From the NCBI GenBank assembly GCA_003116995.1, contig BDSL01000036.1, forward strand, positions 124,001 through 188,000: a stretch of DNA of 64,000 nt, in the 5' to 3' direction. Each line of letters starts with the position of its first letter. The stretch's first letter is position 1. The notes beneath the pieces are model-generated. The model was not told the origin of the DNA and searched no databases. It saw only the letters and a list, made by a program, of their open reading frames with translations. Of this stretch, positions 21,701-32,419 are shown piece by piece. Origin of the DNA: Yamagishiella unicocca. Its lineage: Eukaryota; Chlorophyta; Chlorophyceae; Chlamydomonadales; Volvocaceae. Both the position numbers and the translations under genes were made by a program.

Positions 21701-24541
21701 AACGTGACGAACACCACCGCCTTGATGCACAGGAACTTGGACAGCGGCCGGATGGGCGCCAGCTCCGCATGCATGGCGGTGTACAGCATCACAAGACAGT
21801 ACAGCGCCCACAGCTGCGGGGGGAGAGAGGGGAGGGCGACAAGACCCGGTTACCCCTATACTCCGGGGGTGAGGGTCTCCGCCCATCCCGTGCAAGGACA
21901 GCACAGCCTCCCAACAGCCCCTGGAAGTCGCCCACCGGTCCAGCATACGGTGGATGCCGCAACCCGCCGCCGCCGATGGCACCACTCAAGGCTTGCGGCC
22001 GCCGATGATCGACTGTTCTCCCCTGCTGCGACCGATGTAGCAGCGGCAGCTACAGCTGCAGCCGCAGCACCCGCGCACGACCCCCCGCGCCGTACACAAC
22101 CCTCCGCGCCGTACCTGAGAGAAGTTGGTCACCGCCGCCAGGTAGACGTAGCTCTTCTTGAAGTTGATCTGCCCCTCGCCGTACTTGTCAAAGATGCCGG
22201 TGATGAAGGCCAGGCCCGTGCAGACGGGGCGCAGGATGACGTAATTCAGGACGCCCTGCGACCCATGGGTCGACGTACTGAGGTTAAGGGATGTGGGCCC
22301 AGGAAATGCCGTGGCCTTTCGCCAACATGGCTGCGAGGGCGCCTCCGGCCCCAGCCGCTAGGCGAGCTGGCTCACCGGCAGGGGCTCCCCCCTCCTACGC
22401 ACGGCCCAAACCACGCCTTGAGGCCGCTGAGCGCCACTAAGCAACCCCACTACAGCGCAGCGCAACCTGCTGGAATGGACCCACATCGACCCACATGAAC
22501 CGACGTCGACCACATAAACCCACATGCGCCCTGCCCGGTGGTCCTCCTCTCCTACCCCAGGCCCTTTTCCCCCTTCCGCTGCCTCCCCCAGTCCTGGCTC
22601 CCTCCTGTGCCTCCCTTGCTGTGCCTCCCCTGCCCTCCCCCCCACCAGGGTTCTTCTCAACCCTCCCCCCGCCCTCGCTGCCCACCTTCTTGCACTCCCA
22701 CAGAAAGCGGGTGCCCATGTCCCAGGGGTTTAGCAGCCACCGCACCATCCACATGTGCTGCATCTGCGGCTTCCTGCTCATATGCTCGTCCAGGTCGCCC
22801 AGCGTGTCCTGTAGGGCAAGGGGGCGGCACCGGGGGGGCGGCACCGGGGGACAAAGAGGTGCGCGGGTGTTGTGGGAGGGTGGCCACTGGGCCCCACAGG
22901 CGACAGGCCCGCAGTCACGGCTGAATCGAGCAGCAGCACTCCTCCGGCAGTGCCATCCCTACCCAACACTAGCACCCCTTGTCCCCAGCCTGCAAGCCAG
23001 AGGACGCAGCATGCCCGCTCCGCTCGATGCAGCAGTGGGGCACGAGAGCTTTGTCCTAACCCCGCCCTGCACCCTCCTCTTCCCCTACGGCCTCTGCAGG
23101 GGCGCCGTACCCTTACTGCCCCACCCATCCCTCTCCTGCCCCACCCGTCCCCCTCCTGCCTCCCCCATCCCTCTCCTGCCCCACCCGTCCCCCTCCTGCC
23201 TCCCCCATCCCTCTCCTGCCCCACCCATCGCTACTCCCCCCCAAAACACACACCCACACCCACACCCACACCTGCAGAAACGCCATCAGGTAGGCGAAGA
23301 AGGAATAGATGACGAAGGCCTCGTAGCACTCGCGGATCGGGTCCAGATACTCGCGGGCCTAGGGAAGCGGGCAGACAGCGGTGAGGCAGGCAGGCAGCGG
23401 TGAGGCAGGCAGGCAGGGCTCAAAACCCTAACAGCCTAAAAGCCCCCGTCCGCCCGCCGATCCAGCACCGACCGCCCCGACCCGACCCTCTCCCCTCCCG
23501 GCTCCCCCACCTTTCTAAACCGCAGCGCGAACCAGGCATCCACGGCGTAGATCGGAACCATGAGGAGGATCCGGATGACGTGCTTCTGCAACCGCGGCTG
23601 GGTGTAGTATTCGGTGTGCATGGCAATCTGAGCGGGGCCCGGCGGGTCAGGGGCGGAGGTAGGGGGTAGGTGCGTGGTGAGCGGGTCGTGATGGTGCGCT
23701 GGTGAGGGCGGCATAAGGCGCAACAGGTCTACTGTTAGGAGCACGGCTGAAGGGGCTGGCTATCGGTAGTACGGGTCAGCGCACATGGGGTATGAGTGAT
23801 GTGGTGGTTGAGGTAACGGACGCAGCAACCGCGAGCATCGCGTTCATCGCAAGTAGCGACGCGAATGGGTTTCGGGGCGGCGGGTCGTAGAGGATCTTTT
23901 CAGGCGGTGCGGAGCGACATGATGATGGCAGACGTCACGGCATGGGGGTGCCGTTCACCCGCTTCAGCAGGGGGCTCCGTCGCTACGAGGGAGCTGCCTT
24001 GGTCTCCATCACTGAGAGGCAAGTCCCTCGTGGCGATAATTAGTTTTGTTTAGTCCTTCGTGCGTCCTGACCTGCTTCCTTGCTCCCCTAATAGCATCAC
24101 ATGCCCCTAGCGGGTGTTTGACGGGGTCTCGTAACCCGGAAGTCACAGACCCCATGTCCCGCCAGAAACACGCACTGGCCCACGAACCCACGAACCTCGT
24201 AGATGGAAATAGGCATTGACAGGATGACGAAGATCCCTCCGATGAACCATGCTGCAGGTACGCAGGAAGGTGCGGGTATGAAGGCGGGCAAACGGTCCGA
24301 AAGTCGAAATGCTTCCTACCTTGATAATGCACATCGTAATGCTGCTTCTGGAATTCCCAGATTGTTAGCGGCAGCGCCAGGAATGTTAATAGGCACAAGG
24401 TCCACCATAGCTGCGTAACAAAGTCCAACGTCAGTTCCTGAACCCCTTGCGCCTGGAGCAGGCTACGCTGCGCTCAGCTTTGGAGCGTACAGGCCCATGA
24501 CGGCTCACCAGGCGGAAATAGCGGCGCAGCGGCCACGCCAT
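18716..24541 (-). CDS. TMEM184/LAZ1-type (DUF300, Ost-alpha-like) membrane protein
   Basis: This multi-pass family includes plant LAZ1 (vacuolar membrane, brassinosteroid and autophagic cell-death links) and animal TMEM184. Thirteen exons close perfectly: 24541-24509, 24410-24320, 24251-24196, 23627-23511, 23358-23272, 22808-22686, 22255-22115, 21813-21694, 21239-21087, 20657-20571, 20227-20103, 19789-19627 and 19372-18716; 1953 nt, 650 aa. The start was chosen because [11 protein letters not shown] joins in phase to [20 protein letters not shown]. Family blocks follow in order: [115 protein letters not shown] and DVVDDVG. About seven hydrophobic segments are visible. A basic segment ([19 protein letters not shown]) and a long Ser/Gly-rich cytosolic tail, ending [10 protein letters not shown], follow. 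Several introns carry repeats. The substrate is unknown. Confidence 0.95.
21577..21682 (+). repeat. Dispersed repeat family, copies C and C2
   Basis: Two partial units lie head to tail in the intron between exons 8 and 9 of the TMEM184-type gene. Copy C (21577-21630) has GTTCTAAACGGTATTTTCGG and CATCCACGGGTCTTCCTCG. C2 (21631-21682) is a rougher version with GTTTTTCTCGCACCCACG and AAACGGTTTTTAACC. A related CCACGGGTCTCCTTTCAACC also occurs near 21491. Confidence 0.75.
23126..23228. repeat. 40-bp C-rich minisatellite in an intron
   Basis: About 2.6 copies of a pyrimidine-rich 40-bp unit starting CATCCCTCTCCTGCCCCACC begin at 23126, 23166 and 23206. It sits in the intron between exons 5 and 6 of the TMEM184-type gene. 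Confidence 0.9.
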
Positions 24542-25234
24542 GAGGAAGAACGGCCCGAGCGCGCAAGTGTGAAAACCTGAAAACAAGCCGTCTTCGGCTG
24601 TTTTCTGTCCCTAGACGTAACTAAAGGTAACCTACACGTCAAAGGGCAAAATGCCTTCCTACCAAGGCAGCCTGTCAGGTCATTCCGTCTTGGGGTGATG
24701 AAACAGTGCACGCGCCAACAGCTTTCCTCCCAAGTTGAGCTGCATATCAAGGTCACAAACTACCAAATGTTTGGGTTTGGTATGTTGTGTTGATGCAGTA
24801 CAGCCAACGACATAACGGAAGCAGACAAGCTCATTTTGAGGCGAGCGGCAATTTCTACGGTCTATTGTGCAACTATAAAAGTGGATACTGTACCTTGACT
24901 AGGAAGCTGTTAAAGCAAAGATATTAGGAGCGTACTTGCGTTTTGTTCTCGGTCGAGCCTATCTACCCTTAATTCGCTGTTCCTTGTTTGCGCTAATTGA
25001 CATCTTTCATTCGTCAGATTCGATCGGGCTTTATAGACCTCCGCCAGATTGCCTTGTGTGAACCTTCGATGGCTTCATAAATAGCTGAACGAAGGCCTTG
25101 CGCTGCTGGATATACCCTATAGATAGGGCACATCATCATCTTCTTGTCGAGTAGTCCTCTGCAGGCCGTTAAAGGCCGCGACATTCCTGTCAAGCCACAT
25201 ACTTATATCATAGGACGCGCCGCTGCCCAGCAAG
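24542..25234. promoter_or_regulatory. Divergent promoter region with a canonical TATA box
   Basis: This 693-bp, A+T-richer interval separates the start codons of the TMEM184-type gene (-) and the ankyrin gene (+). CTATAAAAG at about 24873-24881 is a canonical TATA box for the + direction, 354 bp before the ankyrin ATG. That would give a 5' UTR of roughly 320 nt if no upstream intron exists. No conserved protein block is seen. Confidence 0.5.
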
Positions 25235-26201
25235 ATGACGTCGACAATGACCAAGCCACTTCTTTCGGTGAACAGTAAACCAGTGTTCTCTGTATGGAGT
25301 ACTGTCCAGCCCCACGCCGGGCCAGCGCCACCAACGTTCAATGAGCAGGGGCGTTTGGCTGCCGGTCTTGCGGCATACCGCGGCGCCGTCGATGACCTCG
25401 ACGACCTTATCCTGAATGACTCAAAATTGCACGCCGAGGACGTCGATGTGCACCTTGAGGCGCCGCTCCACATCGCCGCGACATGGGGCCAGCTAGGCAT
25501 TGTCAAGGTGCGCGTGTTGCAGATGCGAGGTCGCGGGAAGCGCAAATCTGTGCTGCGGCGAACGCTTAGTCGCGTCTTTGTGGTACCAATCTTCTCCGCT
25601 TGCACCATCCGGCGCAAGCAACCGCGACCAACCTCAACCCTCCCTTTTCCGCAGCTGCTCGTTCGCGACCACGGAGTCAACGTGGATCCGGTCAACTGGG
25701 AGGGCTGGACGCCGTTCTTCTGCGCCATCTCCCGATCGCACATCGAGGTCGCCGACTTCCTCTTGAGCAGCGGCGCCAACCTGCACCACACCACGCCCTC
25801 GGGCATGACCGCCATGCACATCGCGTCCTGGTTCGCGCAGCGAGACAGCATCGAGTACCTGCTGCAGAAGAATGCGCACCTGCACAACGAAAACGTGTAC
25901 GGCGTAACGCCCATCGGGATGGCGCGGCCTGGACCCATAAAGCGCATGATGTGAGTGGGGCGCGGAGCGGAGAGTCATGGTGATGCGTTGTGTCCATCAT
26001 TCGTTGCCGGTGGTATCTGTGGGGCTGGATGCATGGATTGGTGAACTCTGGTGCTGTTACCGACGTCGTACGTCATCAGCGGGGCCAACAACAGCTCTAA
26101 CCCTTCCATTCCGCTGCATCACCCAGGTCCCGGCCCCCGTTCACTGCAACCTCCACCGCAGGTTCAACGCGCTGGAGGAGATGGACAAGGAGAAGGATTA
26201 A
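25235..26201 (+). CDS. Small ankyrin-repeat protein
   Basis: Three exons, 25235-25507, 25655-25950 and 26162-26201, close exactly (609 nt, 202 aa). The short final exon adds FNALEEMDKEKD after the phase-2 join at KRMM. Ankyrin repeats run from about residue 70 to 190: EAPLHIAATWGQLGIVK, then EGWTPFFCAISRSHIEVADF with LLSSGANLHHTTPSGMTAMH, then a third starting NENVYGVTPIGMARP. The 70-residue N-terminal part is not recognised, though it has a Leu/Asp-rich helix before the repeats. Ankyrin repeats are protein-binding scaffolds, so no specific role can be assigned. There is no signal peptide or membrane segment. A TGTAA lies 810 nt downstream at 27011. Confidence 0.87.
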
Positions 26202-27010
26202 GGTTTTTGTGTACTTGCTACACAGGCTGCGCTTGCCCTTCTGCTCGCGTGACGAGCCCATGAGAGCCGGAGGCTCAAGGATTTTTATCGAGGCCGCTGA
26301 GGGCAGCCAGCCGGCATCGAGTAGAGTAACTCCCAACGCCCTCCCAGCCAGCGCCACATACGCGCGCAGTGGTGACCCTTCCGTGGGGAAGGGGGTTGCG
26401 CTTCAGCGTTTGATCGCCGCACGCGCCGGGTGGTGTGCGGAAGCCCAGCCGCAAGGCCCCCATTCGGTTGCTAACGGGCAGCTCAGCAGCTTGCTGCGCA
26501 GGGTGTATGGCGGGGAGAGGGAGTTCCTCTTGGGAAGCGTTGTATGGCACGTACGTACGTACGAGAGCGTTGTTTTTTGCATGTGAGGCTCTGCATCGCT
26601 GCACGTAAGCACGTTTCCGTCGAGTACGTTTCCCTGCGAATTAGTGCGTTAATAGAAACGGAAAAAGGAAGCGCCCAGCCCCCGTCTGGGCCGGAGCGCT
26701 GGCCTTTGTGTTATATATATATATGTTGAGGATACCGCAGCGTAGTGTTGTTGTTCAATCGTAGATTGGCGGATTGTTATCGTAGCTTGGGAAATTGCAA
26801 CACTGCTGAATGGGTGGGCAGTAGGGGGGCGACACGGTGCCGGAATGCACCGTTGGCGCACGAAGCGGTGGCGACCAAGGCCGGCTCACCGCTTTGGGGA
26901 CGCAGGCCTTGGCGCCGCCGTTTCCCGTCTGTACTGATAGCGTAAAGATGTGCGCAGCGCAGGGAGGTCTGCCACCGCGAGTGACCCTCTGCGACGTCCT
27001 TGTGCCATTT

Positions 27011-27015
27011 TGTAA
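27011..27015 (+). terminator. TGTAA polyadenylation signal (ankyrin gene)
   Basis: First TGTAA on the + strand after the ankyrin stop, about 810 nt downstream. Confidence 0.55.
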
Positions 27016-27061
27016 TCGCGACGGGCCGATGTCCAGCAATGACGTCAAGCCGCACAGCGGA

Positions 27062-27066
27062 TTACA
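27062..27066 (-). terminator. TGTAA polyadenylation signal (GPATCH11-like gene)
   Basis: TTACA on the + strand, 312 nt beyond the stop of the minus-strand gene. With the + strand signal at 27011 it puts the two cleavage sites within a few tens of bases of each other. Confidence 0.55.
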
Positions 27067-27377
27067 ACCGATGGCCAACCCAGACGTTGCCGCAGCACCA
27101 ACCACCAACCTCCACGTACCGCAGCCCCGTGAGACACCTACGAAGCAACAACTCAAACAGGACGTTCCCAGCCTGTCCCAACCCGTGAGTACGGTAACTC
27201 CAGGAAGACACAACGGGCTCACTTGCAAAAGGCAGTATTTATCTCAGAAGTCTGGAAGGCAATTTGGGTCGCCACCTGCCCACCATTCCGCTTGAACCAA
27301 TCCGTCGCGGGCGGCGCGTCGAGCTGGAGCAGCTAAGCCCCTCTCTGCCGCGTACCGCCGGACACCCGGCAGCTCCC

Positions 27378-29545
27378 TCAGTGCAAGTCCTCTCCTAGCC
27401 CGGGGCAGCTGGCCGCCAGGTCATCGGGGTTGTCGTACTGGCAGCCGCAGAAGTAGCAGTAGCAGTGGCGCTCGCGCAAGTGGCGCAGCAAGACGTCGAG
27501 TTGTTCCGGCAGAGACAGCGCCGCAGCCGCGGCATCCGGGCTGCCCGCGTTGGCCTTCTGCCTTTCGGGCCCCGCAGGTAGCAATGTAACCCCCGCAGAC
27601 GGGCCCCCTGCCTGCGGGTCCACACACATAGACCCGTGCGAGGGACGCAACGAAGCCGAAGGAAGGCTCTCCGTCACCCCGGTCCCGCGGGCACCACCTT
27701 CCTCCGATGCCTCCGGCTCTATCGCCTCAGCCCCGCAGCGCCGCGCGACACCACCGGTCTCGACCACGGCTGCGGCTGCGTCTGTCTCCACACTCCTGGC
27801 GCGCTGCGCAGCAGCAACAGCAACACCACAACCACCACCATCAGCGCTGCCCTCCCCTGGTTCCAGCGCCCCATCACATCTCGCCTCACGGTCCTCCTTT
27901 GTCTCGCCTCCAGACTTCCCTTCTCGCCCCCCCTCCTCCTCGTCCTCTTGCCCCCCCTCCAGCATCTTCGCCAGCGCCGGCAGCTGCGCCAACAGACGCT
28001 GCAGGACGGTGCCGCGTCCCACCCACGCCTCTGTCCCGGCAGCTCCCGCCTCCGCCGTCGAGCCCCAATCGCACTCTCCCAGGTCGCCTGACGCCGCAAG
28101 CTGGCTCTCAGCCTTCCGGCCGCCTTCTCCACCCGGCGCCACTCCGGAAGCGGTGACACGCTCGTCGAGCTGCTCGGCGACCCCCCACGCGCCCCGCAAG
28201 TGCCGCACCGCCTGGCGGGTGCTGTAGTCGCTGCGCGCGGCGGCTTGGAACCGCTGCTGGTCCTCGGACGCCATCCGGGCGCGCTTAACTCGCTCCCGCT
28301 CGTCCTGTCTCGGCAGCACCGGTAGCGCGTCGGGTCGGGCCAGGAAGCGCAGAGTTGGAGGGAAACATCCCAGTTACATGAGGGGAACTACCCCCGTAAC
28401 ATGAGGGGAATCTCCGCAGTGCAGCTCAGCCGTTGTGTGAAGGATTAGCTATCAAGACGTGCAAACGCAAGGACGACCCGCATGTTATTCTCGCGCAAGC
28501 GCAAAACCCTTCGGGGCGATGCCGCGGCCAGGTCGGACTGCAGGAGACGGGAAGGCATGCAGGGACGACCGACCTTCGCCACCGCCCCGGCTCCTTACGG
28601 TTACATGCGCCATTTCACTGTGACCCAGATCAACGGCGGAGCCAATGTCACGTCTAGGGTGGAGGGCATTCACCAAGGCCGCAGGCGCCAGCAACCGGGC
28701 ACCAGCGGCCAATTCGAGATGCTGGACAACGGTTCACGTCTGGGGCTGCACGCTGTGCCATAGCCGCAACGCCCCACCACCGGGTTGTCTTCGGGCAACG
28801 ACGCACCCGCCACCTGATTCGCTTTGCTTCATGAAAAATGCTTTTCCTGCTTCTCCAGGCGCTAACGTCCCTGCCACCTCACCTGCAATTCCTGCGCCTT
28901 GCGCTCGCGCCTGCGCTGCTCGTCCACCCCCAGCCCCGACCGGCCGGCCTTAAGGTCGAGGGGCAGCGGCTCGACTCGGCCACTACCACCACTACCTGCG
29001 TGCGGTGATCAGCGGCATAGCGCGAGGGATGAAATTGAAGGAGGACAAGGGGTCGGGTGGATGCGCCGGCTCAGGCGACTGCGGGTACCCAGGGTCCCCG
29101 AACACGCCGGCGCATTACCTGTACCCACATGAAGCCGCGATTCATCGCAACGGCGCAATACAAGCTCTACTGCTTGTTTATGTTGGTACTGGCGTTGCCG
29201 CAGCGGCCGGCCTTGCGCATGTGACAGCCATTCGCTGATCGCGCAACATGCTCATCGTGGTGGTGATCAGCGCTCCTGTCTCGATGCATGCTCACCCAAG
29301 CCACCGCCATCCTGGTACCCCATTTTTCTTAACAGCAGGTAGCCTTTGTTGCCAGCGCCTAGCGGCTGCTGGAGGCCAGTCTCGCGTGTAAGGGCCATAC
29401 TGCGTGGCCTAATGCTACGATTAGCTTTTGCTTGCAAGCGTCGATTTTGTTCGGCAGCTTCCGCTGTGTAAGAGTTTAAGAGGGCCTCTAGCTCATCCTC
29501 CTCCGCACAGGCTTCCATGACTTCATTCGGGTTTTCATAACTCAT
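27378..29545 (-). CDS. GPATCH11: GPATCH11/CCDC75-like G-patch and DUF4187 protein
   Basis: G-patch proteins activate DEAH-box RNA helicases, and GPATCH11 homologues are nuclear splicing-related factors. Three exons, 29545-29296, 28995-28883 and 28304-27378, close in phase (1290 nt, 429 aa). The G-patch starts near residue 63 (GAGNKGYLLLRKMGYQDGGG) and continues across the splice as SGGSGRVEPLPLDLKAGRSG. Next comes a basic coiled-coil stretch, QRRRERKAQELQ and DERERVKRARMASEDQQRF. A long acidic, Ala/Gly-rich linker (about residues 190-380) makes the protein longer than the human one. The C-terminal DUF4187 block is intact, with its zinc-like cysteines: LRERHCYCYFCGCQYDNPDD and SCPG. A 67-codon ORF ends 109 bp upstream on the same strand. 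The identification is firm because both diagnostic domains are present in the right order. Confidence 0.92.
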
Positions 29546-29654
29546 TATTGAAAACGATTAATTTTTTGGAAGGCATGCGACATTTTGGATTCGCGCTCTT
29601 TCCGCGGCGCTGTCGTACAAGTCTGTGCCCCCGTCGTCCTGAGCTATCTGACAG

Positions 29655-29858
29655 CTACGGCCTGCGCTCCAGCGGATAATCCTCACCGTCCTCGTCGTCG
29701 CTGCTGTCCCAATCGCTGTCGCTTTCGAGCAGGGCAGGGACCGCGGTCATGACGGTGGTGAAGAATGCAAGTCCCATCATGACGATCTGTAAGCACGTTT
29801 GTCTGTGATGCCATAAGGCAATGAAAAGAGCACGAGCTTCTTCCTCGGTAAGGTCCAT
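29655..29858 (-). CDS. 67-aa membrane-segment ORF upstream of the GPATCH11-like gene
   Basis: The function is not known. The single-exon ORF starts MDLTEEEARALFIALWHHRQ. It has one hydrophobic stretch of about 20 residues (IVMMGLAFFTTVMTAVPALL) and then a strongly acidic Ser/Asp tail, DSDWDSSDDEDGEDYPLE. This layout resembles a small tail-anchored or single-pass protein, not random translation. It stops 109 bp before the GPATCH11-like start codon on the same strand, with no TGTAA on that strand between them, so both could lie on one mRNA. Dicistronic mRNAs with a short first ORF are known in green algae. It could also be a chance ORF in a 5' UTR. Confidence 0.45.
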   Translation of the reverse strand: MDLTEEEARALFIALWHHRQTCLQIVMMGLAFFTTVMTAVPALLESDSDWDSSDDEDGEDYPLERRP

Positions 29859-32419
29859 AATGAACCACCGCTTTTTCCCGCGCGGAAAGGTTGCAACGGT
29901 GCGGCAAGCTCTCCTATATTGTAATTAAAATTACGGAATAACAAAGATAACGTCTGGTTTCTGTGCTTGCCTGTACGGGTATGGAAACGGCCCGCTTAAC
30001 AACTTCCTACGCTACGCCCTGTACGAGCTTAGGTTCTCCGAAACCGAGAAACCAACCCCGACAGAAACAGGCCTGATACCTGAGGCATTCCGCCTCTTTA
30101 CCGACAGCCGCGCAGTTCCTGACTACTCCTGTGCCGACACGGCGCAATCGTCCCCTGCCGTCCCCAAACACGCAATATATGACACTCACCACTCCCGTGC
30201 GCAACCGAACTAGCACGTAAGAACGGAAAATACCACCATTCACGCCCCAGACAACACCAACCAAGCGAACCAGATAAATGCAGTATTCGCTCGTCGCCTC
30301 TAAGCATCAGTCCGCGACGGTCGACGCCTATCTGCGCCTATCGACGCAGGCTGCTGCGCTCCGACGCTATGGGCACAGCCAGGCACAGCGCGAGGAGTAT
30401 GTGACATCAGTTCATGGATGCTGGCTTATGAGTATCTGCTACAATAGAGAAGACAATCCTAGTTCATGGACCTGCTCACACCGCTGTTCGATGCGGGTGC
30501 CGAGTGATGCTTCCCGAGCACGAGCAGGGCAGCTCCAAAACCTCATGCATGGCATACCCATGACTTCTTAGCTCGTACCAATGAAGCAGAGGGACCTGAA
30601 GGTGACACTGTATTAGGGAGTATCTGCCTAAACGTCAACCCCTCCGCAGGAACCTGACCCCAACCAAGCAAGCTGCAAAGGGCCGCGATCACTCCAGGTG
30701 GGTATCCGTGCACCTGTATGATGTTACGCACGCAAACGCAAATGCACAACGGCGGAGCTGCTGTTCCCTCAGACCGGCGGCGTCCCCCGGCGAGTGGTAC
30801 GGCTCTGAAGGACGAGCAGCGACGAGCAGCGACGGGTGAGGTTTTGCCAGGCGGAGGGTCACGCGGCGTCTGTTACTGCCAGGTGCGACGCCCTTGCCGT
30901 TGGGCAATTACTATGGCACGACGATCAGTGTTGAAGATGCGCAAAGACCTTACTCGGACGTGCCCGTCGCTGTCACAAGCTCGCGGCATCAAAAGCAGGC
31001 ACCAGTAGGCGCCGATTCCGAACCGCGGCACCAGTGGCTGTTCCTAGCGGTATCTAGATAGCAGTTTAACAACAAGGACGCGATGTTGGTTGAGGATGAT
31101 CGGAATGCGATAGGTTCAAGTTCAGTGATGCACGGGACCGACGGGACCAACACTGGGTTGGACCAGGGTTGGACCAGTTCCAGCAGTCTGGCTCAGCAAC
31201 ACCCTACGGTAGCTATCAGCGATATCCTGATGTTTTCAGACGCCTCCAATGATCCATCCATGACGTCAGGAGGCGGCATTACAATTGTCGCACTTGAAGA
31301 CAACGGATCCTAAAGCCGCCTGCTCGTCCCTGTTCGACTGGACGTCCTAAAACGCGACTTGACGCAACCTTGGGCTCGGGGTTTCTCCATATTGCAGCTC
31401 TTTGGAAGTCCAAGAACAGGTAGCTCAAGCGTGCACGCTCCAAATTTAGCTTTAAAAACCCGCACAGAGCCACCGACCCATCTCGCCCCGCCCGTGATAC
31501 CCCGTGCGCAGCCGTGCGTCACCACCTCATCTGAAGAACGCTGCGATGCGCAGCGGATATGGCATTCGTATACATTCACTGCGCCAGAAAACGCACCATA
31601 TTAATCACCAATATAGGCCATGTTCGCCGATATTCGCCACATCGCTAGAGGATTGATCGCAGTACAATTTTAGGTCGGAAATATCTGCCATACCTGCGCG
31701 CCCCAAAGTAATCCCAGGCGGCGCCAGCTTTCATAGCTTCATTTATATTACTTAGCGATGCATAGTGACGCGCTCCTCGGCCTCCTTTGGGCTGGGCAGC
31801 ATGCACCGAAGCTTGTCCTGTCTTGCCATGGATACTCGGCCAGGCTCCTTGGCGCCTCTTCTTGTAGCCCGGAAAATATATGGGTGCAATGTTGTTGCGT
31901 AACTTGCCATGCACGTGAGCCGAAGGCGTTCGCTGAAGGCGGTAACATCCTGTCGCTTACGGAGTTTGCTCTCCATTCGTGTTCTCGACCACCAACCATG
32001 GGCCTCTTTCATGTCATACAACCTGATACGCCAGATGCCCCAGTAAGTGGCGAATGCCATCTCTTTGCGCTATCCAATATGTTATGAGTGTAGGCGTCGC
32101 CGGTGCGACGCACTGCGAGCGTTCGCAAACGCCAGCGCTAGCGCACGTGCAGATGCCGATAACAATCACGTGTTAGCGGGACATCGATGCGCACCGGTGC
32201 CTTTGGCCATTTGACCGGGACCGTACGCCATATTATCAGGGAAACCATCTATGACAGCTTTAGCTCCTCAAAGCAATCCAACCCCGGTTGCTTTAACTCT
32301 ATAACTTACACTGTTGGTTACGCCGTGAATGTCGGCAAGTGGATCTACGCCATCGGCCATGGTTTTAGTCCGCACGGACGATGGTTCCCTCTAATATCCT
32401 CTATCCGCAATGGCTGTAG
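29859..32419. other. A+T-richer region, genes unresolved
   Basis: No recognised family. Upstream exons of the Tudor-like gene should lie here but could not be joined. Two candidates were noticed. One is 31083-31313 (+), 76 codons, Ser/Asp-rich, starting MLVEDDRNAIGSSS. The other is 31909-32042 (+), MHVSRRRSLKAVTSCRLRS, ending at a consensus GTAAGT donor; its phase does not match the next known exon. Open frames on the - strand at 31752-32060 overlap the latter. The promoter of the gene pair on the left (29.5-29.9 kb) is also here. Confidence 0.4.

Larger units (their letters stand above)
26202..27377. other. Shared 3' region of convergent genes
   Basis: This lies between the ankyrin stop (+) and the GPATCH11-like stop (-). 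It contains a short TA microsatellite (about 26712-26724) and poly(A) signals for both strands about 50 bp apart. The open frame at 26837-27295 (+) overlaps antisense frames and shows no family signature, so it is not called as a gene. Confidence 0.6.

Noticed and set aside
31752..32060. A 102-codon minus-strand frame rich in Trp, Arg and Met that looks protein-like
   Set aside because: No family signature and no splice partner were found. It overlaps plus-strand frames of similar quality, so neither strand can be preferred.
32188..32245. A short + strand reading (AHRCLWPFDRDRTPYYQGN) that resembles the start of a Tudor/Agenet barrel
   Set aside because: It runs into a stop with no GT donor in between, and its phase would not fit the exon at 32420.
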